Part shown: positions 55,763 through 64,000 of the stretch, piece by piece
Layout of the letters: the number at the start of each line of letters is the position of its first letter
Position numbering within the stretch: position 1 is the first letter of the stretch
Assembly: GCA_963739335.1 (NCBI GenBank)
Contig: CAVUAC010000051.1
Location: 248,001-312,000 of the forward strand
DNA: 64,000 nucleotides
Source of the DNA: UBA9647 sp963739335
GTDB lineage: Bacteria > Bacteroidota > Ignavibacteria > UBA10030
Direction of reading: 5' to 3'
Notes under the pieces: model-generated
The model's database searches: none
The model's input: the letters and a program-made list of their open reading frames with translations, nothing else
What the model was told of the DNA's origin: nothing
Made by a program: the position numbers and the translations under genes

Positions 55763-58006
55763 CTATTTCTGTTCTATCGTATCTTCCCAATACCTCCACT
55801 TCACATAACCGACTCTGTCAGGCGATCCGTCAAGCTGAAGCCCGTGCGTATCCCCCAACGCCTCCATGAGCGGTTTTCCTCTGTAAAAAACCCTCAGAAC
55901 ATTCGCCGCTGAGTACGTCACGCTCTGTTTGCTAACCATAGCAACGAGGTAATGTGCGTCTGTCTCAAAGTCACCGTACCCCACCTTGCCGAGTGAATAG
56001 AGATAGCGTGGACGAATGTCCTCACGTGCGACGTCCATGGCGAGATCCACTTTCACGCAGATAGAGGATATGCGGTCTCCACGGTTGAGTTGAATCCCAA
56101 CGGCCTTATAAGGGACAGTCACGTCGATCAGTTTGATTCTTGATCTCAGATTCTCAATGTCAGCTCCCCGCCGATGAGGGATCAGCACCGTGACAAAGAG
56201 CTCTGTATCACCTGATTTATACTGACTCGAGATCGTCTGGTAGATGGCATTTTCTTTTTGATAGCTTCGCGAAATTGGCTCGACACCAATCGTCTTCGCG
56301 TACGCCTCTGGGAAAATTACGAGCAAGGAATAATCCGTTGGGAATTTGGTTCTTTGAATTGAATCTGTCACTACGTCAAAGTAGTCTTTTCCCTTGTCCA
56401 GCAAGTTCAGGGCATGCCACATGGTTGAGAAGGTGTAGTACCCCGAACGGAGAATCTTGATGGCATCGACAACGACAAACCAGCCCTCTTCTCTGACATA
56501 GGTGATGACCCGATCGGATTGGTACCCAAGCTCTTCGTCGATTACTCTCGTCCGGCTCATGTCGACTTCCTTAAGATTCAGGAAGTCGATCTTCCGGGTT
56601 CTGACCGCACGATACGCACCTGAGTTTTGAACAAACTCCAGGAGTGCCTGATGGCTATCACGTTTGCCCGCTCGTGCAACAAGCCGATTGTGAAAATAGT
56701 CTTGCCGCCAGGCTCCATATGGGCCGCTCGGAAGATCGCTACGGTAGTCAGCATCATGCAGGAGAACCGACCCTTCGCTCATCAAGAGAGGGATGCTGTT
56801 CTCATCCGCATGCCCGTGAGTCATCTTTTCCTCTTCGACGGAAATTGTCTGTCGCAGGAACTCTCGGTGGGTCCATCCCCCATCCCCCTCATCCCGGTAG
56901 TTAAGGAGCATATAGGTGCTCGTTGGCTCCCATCCGTTGCGGTAAACGATCTTCTTACCGACGACGTCTTCCAGCACTTCTTGTGAAAGGCTCGTCGGCT
57001 GTTTTGGTTTCACGGATTCGTCCGCCCACCGATACGCATCGGACAGGTAGTAAGCTTCACCCACACCTATTGGCACCCCGGTTTTCCTGGCTGTTTCAAA
57101 GGTGGTTTTTGCCGCCCACTTCAATTCCGGGTCCTTGTAGACTGCCGCTCCCTTCTCGAAGATTGCCACAAACCTCAGCGACTCCAAGCCCGACAACCAT
57201 CGCGCATCGCCGAATTCCGGCACCGTACCTTGCGGACCAATGAGCTTCAAAAAGTACTGCAGATAGTATTTCGTCAGGGGTGAATCGAATAACTCTGTTT
57301 TACGGGTGGCATCTGCATAGGAGTAGAGTGCCATCAGCCATACCGGATGGTACACTGTCGCATCTTCAATTTCCCACTGCTTCATGCTGTCGTCCGCAAG
57401 AATGTGAGCCATTTGCTTCCACTTTACGGCATGAGGATGATTGGGAGACGCCTGAACCGCATAGATGAGCGCCTCTGCACGAAGCATGGCCCTGTTATGC
57501 GTGCCCCATTCTGGGAAAAAGAAGACGAAGTCGGCACTTCCCGCGATATCCTCTTCGATCTTGCGGCGCGATTGTTCGTCCAGAACACCGCTGTTTCGTA
57601 TTCTGAGATATGCTCGAATGTACGGCGGCATAAAGAAGAAATTTGCTATCGCTGGAATACCATTAGCGTATTCTGCGCGCGTTTTCCAATAGTCTTTCGG
57701 ATATGAGTTTCGGAGCTCGCCGTAGGAAACGAGCAATTCTGCGGTTCGCTTTGCGTAGATCTCATCCTTCGTCACTTCGTACAGAAACCCCAGCGTCCCA
57801 GCAAGATACACCGGAAAGCCCGGAGAATTGTAGCCCCAGAGGGGGCTCGGCTTGTAGTCCTGTTTCCACTTCTCGATGAGGCCTGGATTATCACGCCACC
57901 CTTGATCCGCCGCTTTCTTGATCTGTTCCAGATACAGAGACTTCTGGGACACGGCAGAGCTAAGACAAACGATACTGATGATAAGCAGTCTGCTGAGTCT
58001 GGTCAT
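55763..58006 (-). CDS. Secreted heparinase II/III-like polysaccharide lyase
   Basis: The 747-residue protein has a signal peptide (LLIISIVCLSSAVSQ). An alpha/alpha-toroid domain of about 300 residues follows (PPYIRAYLRIRNSG, HNRAMLRAEALIYAV), then a beta-sandwich containing MTHGHADENSIPLLMSEGSVL. That HGHAD-x-N-S motif is characteristic of heparinase II/III-type lyases. These cleave uronic-acid-containing polysaccharides by elimination in the periplasm. The substrate (heparin-like, alginate or other) cannot be told. It is flanked by PfkB and ROK sugar kinases, so its products are probably phosphorylated after uptake. Confidence 0.8.
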   Translation of the reverse strand: MTRLSRLLIISIVCLSSAVSQKSLYLEQIKKAADQGWRDNPGLIEKWKQDYKPSPLWGYNSPGFPVYLAGTLGFLYEVTKDEIYAKRTAELLVSYGELRNSYPKDYWKTRAEYANGIPAIANFFFMPPYIRAYLRIRNSGVLDEQSRRKIEEDIAGSADFVFFFPEWGTHNRAMLRAEALIYAVQASPNHPHAVKWKQMAHILADDSMKQWEIEDATVYHPVWLMALYSYADATRKTELFDSPLTKYYLQYFLKLIGPQGTVPEFGDARWLSGLESLRFVAIFEKGAAVYKDPELKWAAKTTFETARKTGVPIGVGEAYYLSDAYRWADESVKPKQPTSLSQEVLEDVVGKKIVYRNGWEPTSTYMLLNYRDEGDGGWTHREFLRQTISVEEEKMTHGHADENSIPLLMSEGSVLLHDADYRSDLPSGPYGAWRQDYFHNRLVARAGKRDSHQALLEFVQNSGAYRAVRTRKIDFLNLKEVDMSRTRVIDEELGYQSDRVITYVREEGWFVVVDAIKILRSGYYTFSTMWHALNLLDKGKDYFDVVTDSIQRTKFPTDYSLLVIFPEAYAKTIGVEPISRSYQKENAIYQTISSQYKSGDTELFVTVLIPHRRGADIENLRSRIKLIDVTVPYKAVGIQLNRGDRISSICVKVDLAMDVAREDIRPRYLYSLGKVGYGDFETDAHYLVAMVSKQSVTYSAANVLRVFYRGKPLMEALGDTHGLQLDGSPDRVGYVKWRYWEDTIEQK

Positions 58007-58065
58007 GGTGCGAGTCCCTTTGTATGTGTTTCAAATCCTTCGGCCATCGTGCAGCCCGACAGTCG

Positions 58066-58989
58066 TTACGTCCCCAGCAAAGCCCCCTGGTCAAGAGCAG
58101 CGCAGAGCGATGCCACATCGCCTATCTGTTCCCCTAGTTGAGCGGGGACAATGGTGCAGGCTTTTTTTGCCTGAGGCAGTGCTTCCTTCCGAAAGATCTC
58201 TTCTGCAACAGGTAAGAATGCCTCCCGAATGCGCACTCCGAGTCCACCGAGGATGATGCGTTCGGGATTCAAGAGGTCAGCGATCATTGCGAGTCCGCGG
58301 CCCAGGTAAAAGCCTGCCCGCTCGAACACTTGACGCCCTTCCGCCGAGCCGGCTTGATACGCCGCGTAAACATCCGACACTGTCGCTGACTCTGTCCAAA
58401 GTCGTGGGAACATTTGTTGAGCAAGCTTTGCCATACCCATTCCACTTCCAAATGCTTCCAGCGATCCCACTTTGCCGTAACAGAGCGGGCCGTCTTCCGA
58501 AACCCGGATATGTCCGATCTCCCCCGCGGTATCACTTGTCCCTCGGTACAGTCGTCCGTCGAGAATCAGTCCGGCTCCAAAACCCGTCCCCATCGTAAGA
58601 AACACAATATTGTGGAACCCTTTCCCTGCACCAAAATAGAATTCGGCAAGTGCTCCTGCGTTGCCATCGTGTTCCACATACACGGGCAGAGAAAATCGAC
58701 TTCTGAGCAATTGTTTCAACGGAATGTCGTTCCATCCGGGGAGGTGGGGCGGAGACTGAACGACCCCCTCCAGGATGTTGAGGGGGCCACCAATAGAAAC
58801 GCTGATCGCTTCGATGCGGTCAGACGTCGCAGAGATGGCCATCTGTATGGTAGACGACAATTCATCATAAATAGGCTGGAATCCTCGCTCGGGTGTGGTT
58901 GCAAATTGCTTTTTCCAGCGGATCTCTCCACGGTGAGTGCCGACGACAACCGCGGTCTTCGTTCCACCAATGTCCAGTCCAAGAATCAT
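58066..58989 (-). CDS. ROK-family sugar kinase
   Basis: The 307-residue protein has the ATP loop LGLDIGGTKTAVVVG, the catalytic Asp in VEHDGNAGALAEF and MGTGFGAGLILDGRLYRG. It phosphorylates glucose, N-acetylmannosamine or a similar hexose. The ROK zinc site is degenerate: after GEIGHIRV, the usual C-x-C-G-x-x-G-C is read as LCYGKVGSL, keeping one Cys. Structural zinc may be lost. The ATG overlaps the stop of a broken M20-like gene (ATGA). It belongs with the two PfkB kinases and the GHMP kinase of the locus. Confidence 0.9.
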   Translation of the reverse strand: MILGLDIGGTKTAVVVGTHRGEIRWKKQFATTPERGFQPIYDELSSTIQMAISATSDRIEAISVSIGGPLNILEGVVQSPPHLPGWNDIPLKQLLRSRFSLPVYVEHDGNAGALAEFYFGAGKGFHNIVFLTMGTGFGAGLILDGRLYRGTSDTAGEIGHIRVSEDGPLCYGKVGSLEAFGSGMGMAKLAQQMFPRLWTESATVSDVYAAYQAGSAEGRQVFERAGFYLGRGLAMIADLLNPERIILGGLGVRIREAFLPVAEEIFRKEALPQAKKACTIVPAQLGEQIGDVASLCAALDQGALLGT

Positions 58990-59380
58990 GTGGTCAAGAG
59001 CCTTTCGATAATTCTGACTGCCTGATGCAGCTGCTGTACCTCAACGTATTCTGAATCGGTGTGGGCTTGTGTGATATCTCCGAGACCAAGAACAACCGTC
59101 GGCACACCGACGTATTGGGGAGCCTTGAGAACGGCGTCCTTGCCGGCAAATACTGTACTTCCAGCGTATGCTTCTTTAGAAAATTGAGAACACGTTTGAA
59201 TTCGGACGGATCAAACCGGCCGTCTTCCACGATCTGGAGAATCGTTGTGGTTGGCTCAACAACCACCTTCTGTGTGACAGATGTATAGGCAGCCTCGGCA
59301 TCAGTGTAGTTGATCCAGCGGCCGTTATGATGGAGGCCGATGCAATAGCCCTCGCTATCTTCGAACTGTGCAACCATCAT
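58986..59380 (-). pseudogene. C-terminal remnant resembling an M20 peptidase (frameshifted)
   Basis: The frame opens at 59380 and breaks near 59170-59175. Inserting one base leads from FKRVLNFLKK into AYAGSTVFAGKDAVLKAPQ, then GVPTVVLGLGDITQAHTDSE and a stop overlapping the ROK start. The last 60 residues match the end of M20 metallopeptidases (acetylornithine deacetylase/desuccinylase group). The first 70 residues I do not recognise, and the M20 N-terminal zinc domain is absent. It lies just downstream of a GH38 remnant. I read it as the tail of a gene truncated by a deletion and further broken by an indel. Confidence 0.5.
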
Positions 59381-59504
59381 TGGTTTATCCCCCGGGGACC
59401 TGTTATTCTGTGAATGTATCGTGCATGCGGTTAGGCATTCTTCTTTTCCTTGAAGTACACCCCCACTGGATGTTGGTCGGCCAGTTTACAATGTAGAATG
59501 TGGG

Positions 59505-59654
59505 ATTCAGATACGGCTGGAATTCCGGGTTCCTCTTGAAAAGGCCCAGGAGGTCCTCAATCATGTCCACCAGCATTGACCGAAATCAATCAAAGGGAAA
59601 ATACCGCTCCCGATCCCAATGCGAATGGGATACCATGTAATATGTTGGTCTCAT
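59505..59654 (-). pseudogene. N-terminal remnant of a GH38 alpha-mannosidase
   Basis: Starting at ATG 59654 the minus strand reads MRPTYYMVSHSHWDRERYFP, then FD, a TGA stop at 59586-59588, then FRSMLVDMIEDLLGLFKR and NPEFQPYL. This is the opening of family 38 glycosidases, whose HSHWDRE motif holds zinc ligands and the catalytic Asp. Similarity ends near 59505 and the remaining roughly 800 residues of a mannosidase are missing. The following 120 bases (59381-59504) hold only short broken frames. It lies 56 bases after the stop of the PfkB kinase at 59711. Confidence 0.65.
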
Positions 59655-59710
59655 AAACTCTGGTACAGTGGGTCACACCGACAAAGGCTCGGGGTGAACT
59701 GCGCGAAAGA

Positions 59711-60655
59711 TTACTCCAGATATCGATTGAGTGCTTGAATCGCGGTTGACGTGCCCACCGCTGAAACACAGCTTGCCGCGACAGTATTGGCAAGTCTGGC
59801 TGCTTTGAATGCATCCAGCCCCTTGAGCGTCCCCGCGATGAAGCCTGCAACGAAAGCATCTCCCGCCCCTGTTGCATCGACAACGCTCTTCACGTGCCAC
59901 GCCTTCACATATCCTGATCGACGGCCATCGGAAATGTAACACCCCCGAGCACCAAGCTTAACGCCAACAACGTGCGGCGCGCCAGCCCGGAAGAGAAACT
60001 CGACGATTGCTTCGGGCGTCTTGCACCCCGTAATCCTCACCGCCTCTTCATAGCTGGGGACGAAGAAGTCGACGAACGGCAGGAATCCTTTCAGAGCCGA
60101 TGTTGTAACACGCGGCGAGGCGGCACTATCGAGAAATAGTTTCAGCGACGTCTTTGCCTTGAGCGTGCGAAACAAGTGTTTGAATTCTTTCTCCGTCTCC
60201 GGCAGAAGACCGAGATAGCCGAAGGCAAGGATCCGTGCTTTTTGAAGCAGAGGAATGTAAGCCAGGACATCGCTCGCTCGAAAATGCGCCATGCATCCGC
60301 GCGTGTGAAGAAAGGTACGCTCACCATCTTTGCCGACACTGACCATGGTTGCTGACGTTTGGGCCTTGGCATCAACGATGACGCCTTCCGTGTCAATCCC
60401 AAACGTGCGATAGTGTTGCGTCACAAACCTCCCAAGCGAATCGTTGCCGACCCGCGTAATGGCCCCAACCCTGAAACCCAGTTTCGCAAGGTCAATACCG
60501 ACATTCGAGACATTACCGCCGGTAGTAAGCGTGATGGAGTCAAGGAGCTTCAGAGCTCCACGTTTAGGTAGATTTCTCAGGTCAACGGGCCGACCGATGA
60601 CATCGGCGACTGCCAAACCCGCAACTATAACATCGAAATGTTGAGGATGGTTCAT
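59711..60655 (-). CDS. PfkB-family carbohydrate kinase (ribokinase-like)
   Basis: The 314-residue protein shows FDVIVAGLAVADVIGRP, the sugar-binding TTGGNVSNVGIDLAKLG, and the C-terminal signature DATGAGDAFVAGFIAG with the catalytic Asp. It phosphorylates a free sugar or nucleoside with ATP, and the ribokinase-like branch includes fructokinase and 2-keto-3-deoxygluconate kinase. A KDG kinase role would fit a uronic-acid lyase locus, but the sequence alone does not prove it. Unlike the other PfkB gene of the locus it is intact. Confidence 0.88.
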   Translation of the reverse strand: MNHPQHFDVIVAGLAVADVIGRPVDLRNLPKRGALKLLDSITLTTGGNVSNVGIDLAKLGFRVGAITRVGNDSLGRFVTQHYRTFGIDTEGVIVDAKAQTSATMVSVGKDGERTFLHTRGCMAHFRASDVLAYIPLLQKARILAFGYLGLLPETEKEFKHLFRTLKAKTSLKLFLDSAASPRVTTSALKGFLPFVDFFVPSYEEAVRITGCKTPEAIVEFLFRAGAPHVVGVKLGARGCYISDGRRSGYVKAWHVKSVVDATGAGDAFVAGFIAGTLKGLDAFKAARLANTVAASCVSAVGTSTAIQALNRYLE

Positions 60656-60748
60656 AATTACACGGACTTTCGTTGTTTTCGTTTGAGATGATTGCGATCC
60701 GCAAAGAGGGTTCTCCCTCCTCTTTCGTACTTTTCAGAAGGTGTCTCG

Positions 60749-62569
60749 TCACTCCGTAATTTTGACTGCTTTGAAGTCCAGGGCCATCTTCTTGTTTTTG
60801 TACGTGATCGTCAACTTCTCACTTCCCACTTCAGCATGGAGGTATGGTCCTTCGAAAAGCTTCGTCTTTGAGAGATCGATCCTATTTCCATTCAGCATTC
60901 GTTTCTCTGGAAACGCAAACTCCATCCTATCCCCTCCAAGCGTTGCATACCGAACGGACACCGAGCCAGGATTGAGTGCAGCCTTTGGAACATGCCTTTG
61001 GAGTTTCGAGCGAAAACGCTCAAATGAATCGATTTCATCCTTCGACCTCACCTCGATGATGTAGCCGTTCTGGGGTTTGTGACTCCGCAAGCGCCAGTTT
61101 CCGGTCTCTTTGATTCGCTCGTTCTGCGGTTTCCCGATGTCGTTCAGGGTGTTTCCGTTTGCTTCGGCCTCCTCCTTCCACTCATACTCCTGCAATGGAT
61201 ACCAACCCACATAGGTATCGCCAGCCTTGCATGCAATCCAACCGGAGGGATCGACAATTCTCTCTTCGAGGTTCCTGGGGAAGAAACCATCGATGTGTTC
61301 AGTTGTTGTGCCCGGCTTGATATCATAGAGGACGATCAGCGTATTCTTATGCTGAAATGTCCGTTCATAGGGGGAACCACCGGTCCATTTGTCAGGATTG
61401 TTGTATGTTCCCTTTGAGGCTACCACATCTGCTATAAGCGTTTTTACTTCTTCCGGAAAGAACATGCCGACCTCTGTCGCCGACCAGTATGGGTGAAGAC
61501 CAAAGATCGTCGTGTACGGCCGACCATAGGTGTACCGCACCCCCCATGTATGTTGCTGGATTGGCTGCAGGATGCCCCCCTGAAGGGATCCAATGCCATA
61601 ATCCTTTGTGATGTAGGAATATTTATAGACCGGCGGATTTTTCTCAGGACCGAAACGGATGACATTCCGAACGCGTTTACGCTCTTTGTGGATATAGGTC
61701 TTACTTCGATCGACAGCAATCGAATAAATGATCTCGGGGAGCCGATAGTTGGAGAGGGCCGGGAGGACGACCCATCCCATATTCGACGGTTCACCCGTGC
61801 CGAAATAGAGGTACGCAAACCCGGATGCCCCGGAGAGGAGGGGCTTGTAGACCGCCGGCTGATAAATTCTGCTGTAGCCGCCAATGTATTGGCCATCGAG
61901 ATGCTCCGCTGCAAAATCCGCAAAGATATAGTCCGCCATCATCATGCCGCGTTTTTGCATCTCAGAGTCCTGAGCAAACTGCGAAAGAAGAATCATCGGC
62001 ATCGCGTATTCCGGAAAATAGTCAGGTGAATCGAACTCGCCCTGCCCGATGGTCGTCGAGATCTTCATCCAGTGAATGAGGTAGTCTTTTGCGTCCCGAA
62101 GGTTTTCATCAGAGCTCTTTCCGTTATACCATTCCGACCCGGGCAAATGAGGCCACTGCTCTGCTGCAAGGAACAGGGCAGAGTAGTACATACACCAGTG
62201 ATTTTCGGTGTCGCCGCGATACGGAGCATACGTCTTCCAGGCGTTGCGATTAGCAGCCTTCGCCTCAGCCGACATCTTATCCTTGCCGTGCAAGTATGTT
62301 CCAATCGCCGGAATCATCCAGAACATATCCCCGCGCGGATCACGGAGCAAGTCGATGAACATCCTGTCCGCTTGAGCGATGTCTTTGTCGTGCGCGTATC
62401 GTGTCGCGATCTGATAATAGCCTGGCGATTGCATCGTATCATAGGCCGATGTTACGAATGCGACACGCTTCTCGAACTCTTTCAGATACGTCTCGCGGCT
62501 CAGGACTTGTGCATGGGCGCTCTGCAGAGCAGTGAGAACCAGGAGCAATAATAACCTCTTGCCGTTCAT
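60749..62569 (-). CDS. Secreted protein with probable alpha/alpha-toroid fold
   Basis: From ATG 62569 (AAGGAA nine bases upstream) the protein has 606 residues and a clear signal peptide (LLLLLVLTALQSAHAQ). The first 280 residues are helical and aromatic-rich, with motifs such as RGDTENHWCMYYSALFLAA and DSPDYFPEYAMPMILLSQFA, which look like an alpha/alpha-toroid of polysaccharide lyases or uronyl hydrolases. The last 300 are beta-rich, like the sandwich domains of those enzymes. I cannot assign a family. Its place beside the BNR protein and sugar kinases supports a role in extracellular polysaccharide breakdown. Confidence 0.6.
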   Translation of the reverse strand: MNGKRLLLLLVLTALQSAHAQVLSRETYLKEFEKRVAFVTSAYDTMQSPGYYQIATRYAHDKDIAQADRMFIDLLRDPRGDMFWMIPAIGTYLHGKDKMSAEAKAANRNAWKTYAPYRGDTENHWCMYYSALFLAAEQWPHLPGSEWYNGKSSDENLRDAKDYLIHWMKISTTIGQGEFDSPDYFPEYAMPMILLSQFAQDSEMQKRGMMMADYIFADFAAEHLDGQYIGGYSRIYQPAVYKPLLSGASGFAYLYFGTGEPSNMGWVVLPALSNYRLPEIIYSIAVDRSKTYIHKERKRVRNVIRFGPEKNPPVYKYSYITKDYGIGSLQGGILQPIQQHTWGVRYTYGRPYTTIFGLHPYWSATEVGMFFPEEVKTLIADVVASKGTYNNPDKWTGGSPYERTFQHKNTLIVLYDIKPGTTTEHIDGFFPRNLEERIVDPSGWIACKAGDTYVGWYPLQEYEWKEEAEANGNTLNDIGKPQNERIKETGNWRLRSHKPQNGYIIEVRSKDEIDSFERFRSKLQRHVPKAALNPGSVSVRYATLGGDRMEFAFPEKRMLNGNRIDLSKTKLFEGPYLHAEVGSEKLTITYKNKKMALDFKAVKITE

Positions 62570-62585
62570 TGTCAGCAATTCCTTG

Positions 62586-63635
62586 TTAGAATGGTTGTAC
62601 TGTAATTGACCACACCTCTGAGCCGTTCAATCCAACGTTATGCCAACTGTCACCACCATCCACCGATTCAAAAACTCCGCCCCAGATCGTGCCGGCATAC
62701 ACACGATTGCTGTTGGTTGGATCCACTGCAATGGAGTGCACGTTCAGATTTGTGATGCCGTTGTTGGTGCGCTTCCAGCTTCGGCCGCCATCAGCCGACT
62801 TGTACACTCCGGTGACGTATCCACCTGCATAGAGTACTTCAGGGTTGCTCGGATCGAATGCGATCGTATAGAAGGTTGAATGATCCAGCCCTGCCTCGAC
62901 CTTCTCCCAATATCGACCGCCATTGCGTGTGACATAGATACCGTTCTCGTCGGTGCCTGCAAAAAGCACGTTGGGGTCTTTGGGCTGCTGCACCACAACT
63001 CTCACTCCGCCAACGCTCAGGCCCGTTCGCCGCCAGGAATTTCCCCGGTCCTCACTCCTATACACGCCATCTTCGGTGGAACAGAAGAGAATATTCGAAT
63101 TCGTGTGATCGATGATGACGGTGGAAGTAAATTTCTCCTGGATACCGTTGTTGCATTCCACCCACGTTGCTCCTCCGTCGAGCGTCCGGAAGACTCCATG
63201 CGGTGTCGCGCAGACCATATAATCGGGAGTCGCATCATCGATCGTCACGCTGAGGACTTCTGTAACCTGCCAGCCCGTTGTAATCCTCCACGTCTTTCCC
63301 CCATCGTCCGACCTGTGAACTCCGTTGCCGGCGGCAACGCAAAGCACCTGGCCACGTGATGGCGTGTGCATGGCAAGTCCGAAATCCCGGATAGTCTTGG
63401 GACCCACATGGTGCCACGCCGTGTCATCCGTCGTGCGGTGATAGTACAGACCGGTCTCCGGGTTCGCGGCCCCAACTACAAAGAGTTTTGTCGACAATAC
63501 CGCAGCATAGACCGTCGATTGCTGGGACAGAAGCGTAGCTGGAGGTATAAGAAAGGCAAAACCGACGACGGCCAGAAGCAGAGGGGCCATTTTCCGATGC
63601 CCGCGTTGACTGGATTGTTCGTGATCTATTATCAT
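62586..63635 (-). CDS. Secreted BNR/sortilin-type beta-propeller protein
   Basis: The ATG at 63635 has AAGAAGG eight bases upstream and gives 349 residues. After a signal anchor (MAPLLLAVVGFAFLIPPATL) come six or seven repeats of the type GVHRSDDGGKTWR, GVFRTLDGGATWV and GVYRSEDRGNSWRR. The Asp-x-Gly-x-x-Trp core is typical of BNR/Asp-box beta-propellers. It ends without a type IX sorting domain, unlike the giant BNR protein at 28.7-32.8 kb. It probably binds or cuts glycans in the periplasm, together with the secreted toroid protein 16 bases downstream. Confidence 0.8.
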   Translation of the reverse strand: MIIDHEQSSQRGHRKMAPLLLAVVGFAFLIPPATLLSQQSTVYAAVLSTKLFVVGAANPETGLYYHRTTDDTAWHHVGPKTIRDFGLAMHTPSRGQVLCVAAGNGVHRSDDGGKTWRITTGWQVTEVLSVTIDDATPDYMVCATPHGVFRTLDGGATWVECNNGIQEKFTSTVIIDHTNSNILFCSTEDGVYRSEDRGNSWRRTGLSVGGVRVVVQQPKDPNVLFAGTDENGIYVTRNGGRYWEKVEAGLDHSTFYTIAFDPSNPEVLYAGGYVTGVYKSADGGRSWKRTNNGITNLNVHSIAVDPTNSNRVYAGTIWGGVFESVDGGDSWHNVGLNGSEVWSITVQPF

Positions 63636-63702
63636 ACAATGTACCTTCTTCAAGGGTAGAGTTCGATTTGTTTTACATGGCACCCCTTAGACCTTCTCAT
63701 GG

Positions 63703-64000
63703 TTATTCTTTGTTCAGAATCGTTTTGATTTCGACAACCGAATGATGTTCGACCGATTGTACCATTGCTTCGATGACCGCAAGTGCTCGAAGTCCCTCCA
63801 GCCCTCCTGTTTCGGGTTGACTTCCACGGAGAATGCAGTCACCAAACTCACGCATTTGCAGAATGTAGCTTCCTGCTCCTTCTAAGCTGTAGTCTTCTTC
63901 TATGGTTTCCTTAAGTTCGCCGCTCTCCAACGTGTCAAGCCGAAGTTTCAATGGAAAACAATGTATAGTGCCTTTTGTGCCGTAAATTCGCACAACGTAC
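63703..64000 (-). CDS. Gfo/Idh/MocA-family oxidoreductase, C-terminal part (runs off window)
   Basis: The frame is open to the right edge, so the gene begins beyond position 64000. The visible 98 codons read VRIYGTKGTIHCF and later ILQMREFGDCILRG, then GLRALAVIEAMVQS, the C-terminal end of a Gfo/Idh/MocA dehydrogenase. It would act on a sugar or cyclitol with NAD(P). It is the right-most visible gene of the sugar locus and lies 67 bases upstream of the BNR protein start. Confidence 0.8.
   Translation of the reverse strand, partial: YVVRIYGTKGTIHCFPLKLRLDTLESGELKETIEEDYSLEGAGSYILQMREFGDCILRGSQPETGGLEGLRALAVIEAMVQSVEHHSVVEIKTILNKE

Overview
The window reads as a chromosomal segment of a bacterium of the FCB (Bacteroidota/Chlorobi/Ignavibacteria) lineage. 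The evidence is a type IX secretion C-terminal domain with the NYPNPFNPST signature, a TonB-dependent receptor beside a DUF4249-type lipoprotein, many secreted peptidases, and simple-word tandem repeats between genes. The T9SS motif style points most to the Ignavibacteria/Chlorobi side. The exact taxon cannot be fixed from the sequence alone.

Layout. 1-2002: part of a type I-C-like CRISPR array (31 repeats, 30 spacers), with leader and cas genes beyond the left edge. 2.2-23.8 kb: a mostly plus-strand belt of exported hydrolases and membrane proteins. It holds a Tat-exported amidohydrolase, a DUF362 protein, isoaspartyl peptidase, M61 and M1 metallopeptidases, a CocE/S15 hydrolase, a PAP2 enzyme and a D-aminoacylase-like enzyme. 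A foreign-looking restriction-modification fusion gene sits in the middle at 10.1-12.4 kb. 24.0-27.5 kb: argH and a peptidoglycan amidase, with unusual intergenic repeats. 27.7-36.2 kb: a minus-strand operon of lipoprotein, TonB receptor, very large T9SS BNR-repeat protein and DUF4249 lipoprotein. 36.5-41.4 kb: the arginine operon argC-argJ-argB-argR-argG with a recognisable ArgR-type operator over its promoter. 41.6-43.7 kb: ychF and a nitrilase-family hydrolase. 42.8-64 kb: a roughly 21-kb unidirectional minus-strand carbohydrate locus. It holds GHMP, ROK and two PfkB sugar kinases, a sugar nucleotidyltransferase, Gfo/Idh oxidoreductases, glycerate kinase, an EamA exporter, two secreted toroid or heparinase-like proteins, a BNR protein, and an MtaB/MtaC/MtaA-like corrinoid methyltransferase set.

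How it fits together. The plus-strand belt looks like peptide and amino-acid scavenging at the cell surface. The right-hand locus looks like breakdown of a polysaccharide outside the cytoplasm, uptake, phosphorylation and activation of the sugars, plus one-carbon (methyl) capture. That combination is the most interesting hypothesis in the window. Remnants of a GH38 alpha-mannosidase, an M20-type peptidase and a sodium:solute symporter show that the locus has been eroding or rearranging.

Caution. At least eight otherwise intact genes (including argB twice and argJ) carry single-base frameshifts, several in short base runs, and a PfkB kinase carries an in-frame TAG. This pattern is better explained by indel errors in the assembly than by real decay, so those genes are given full-length coordinates here.
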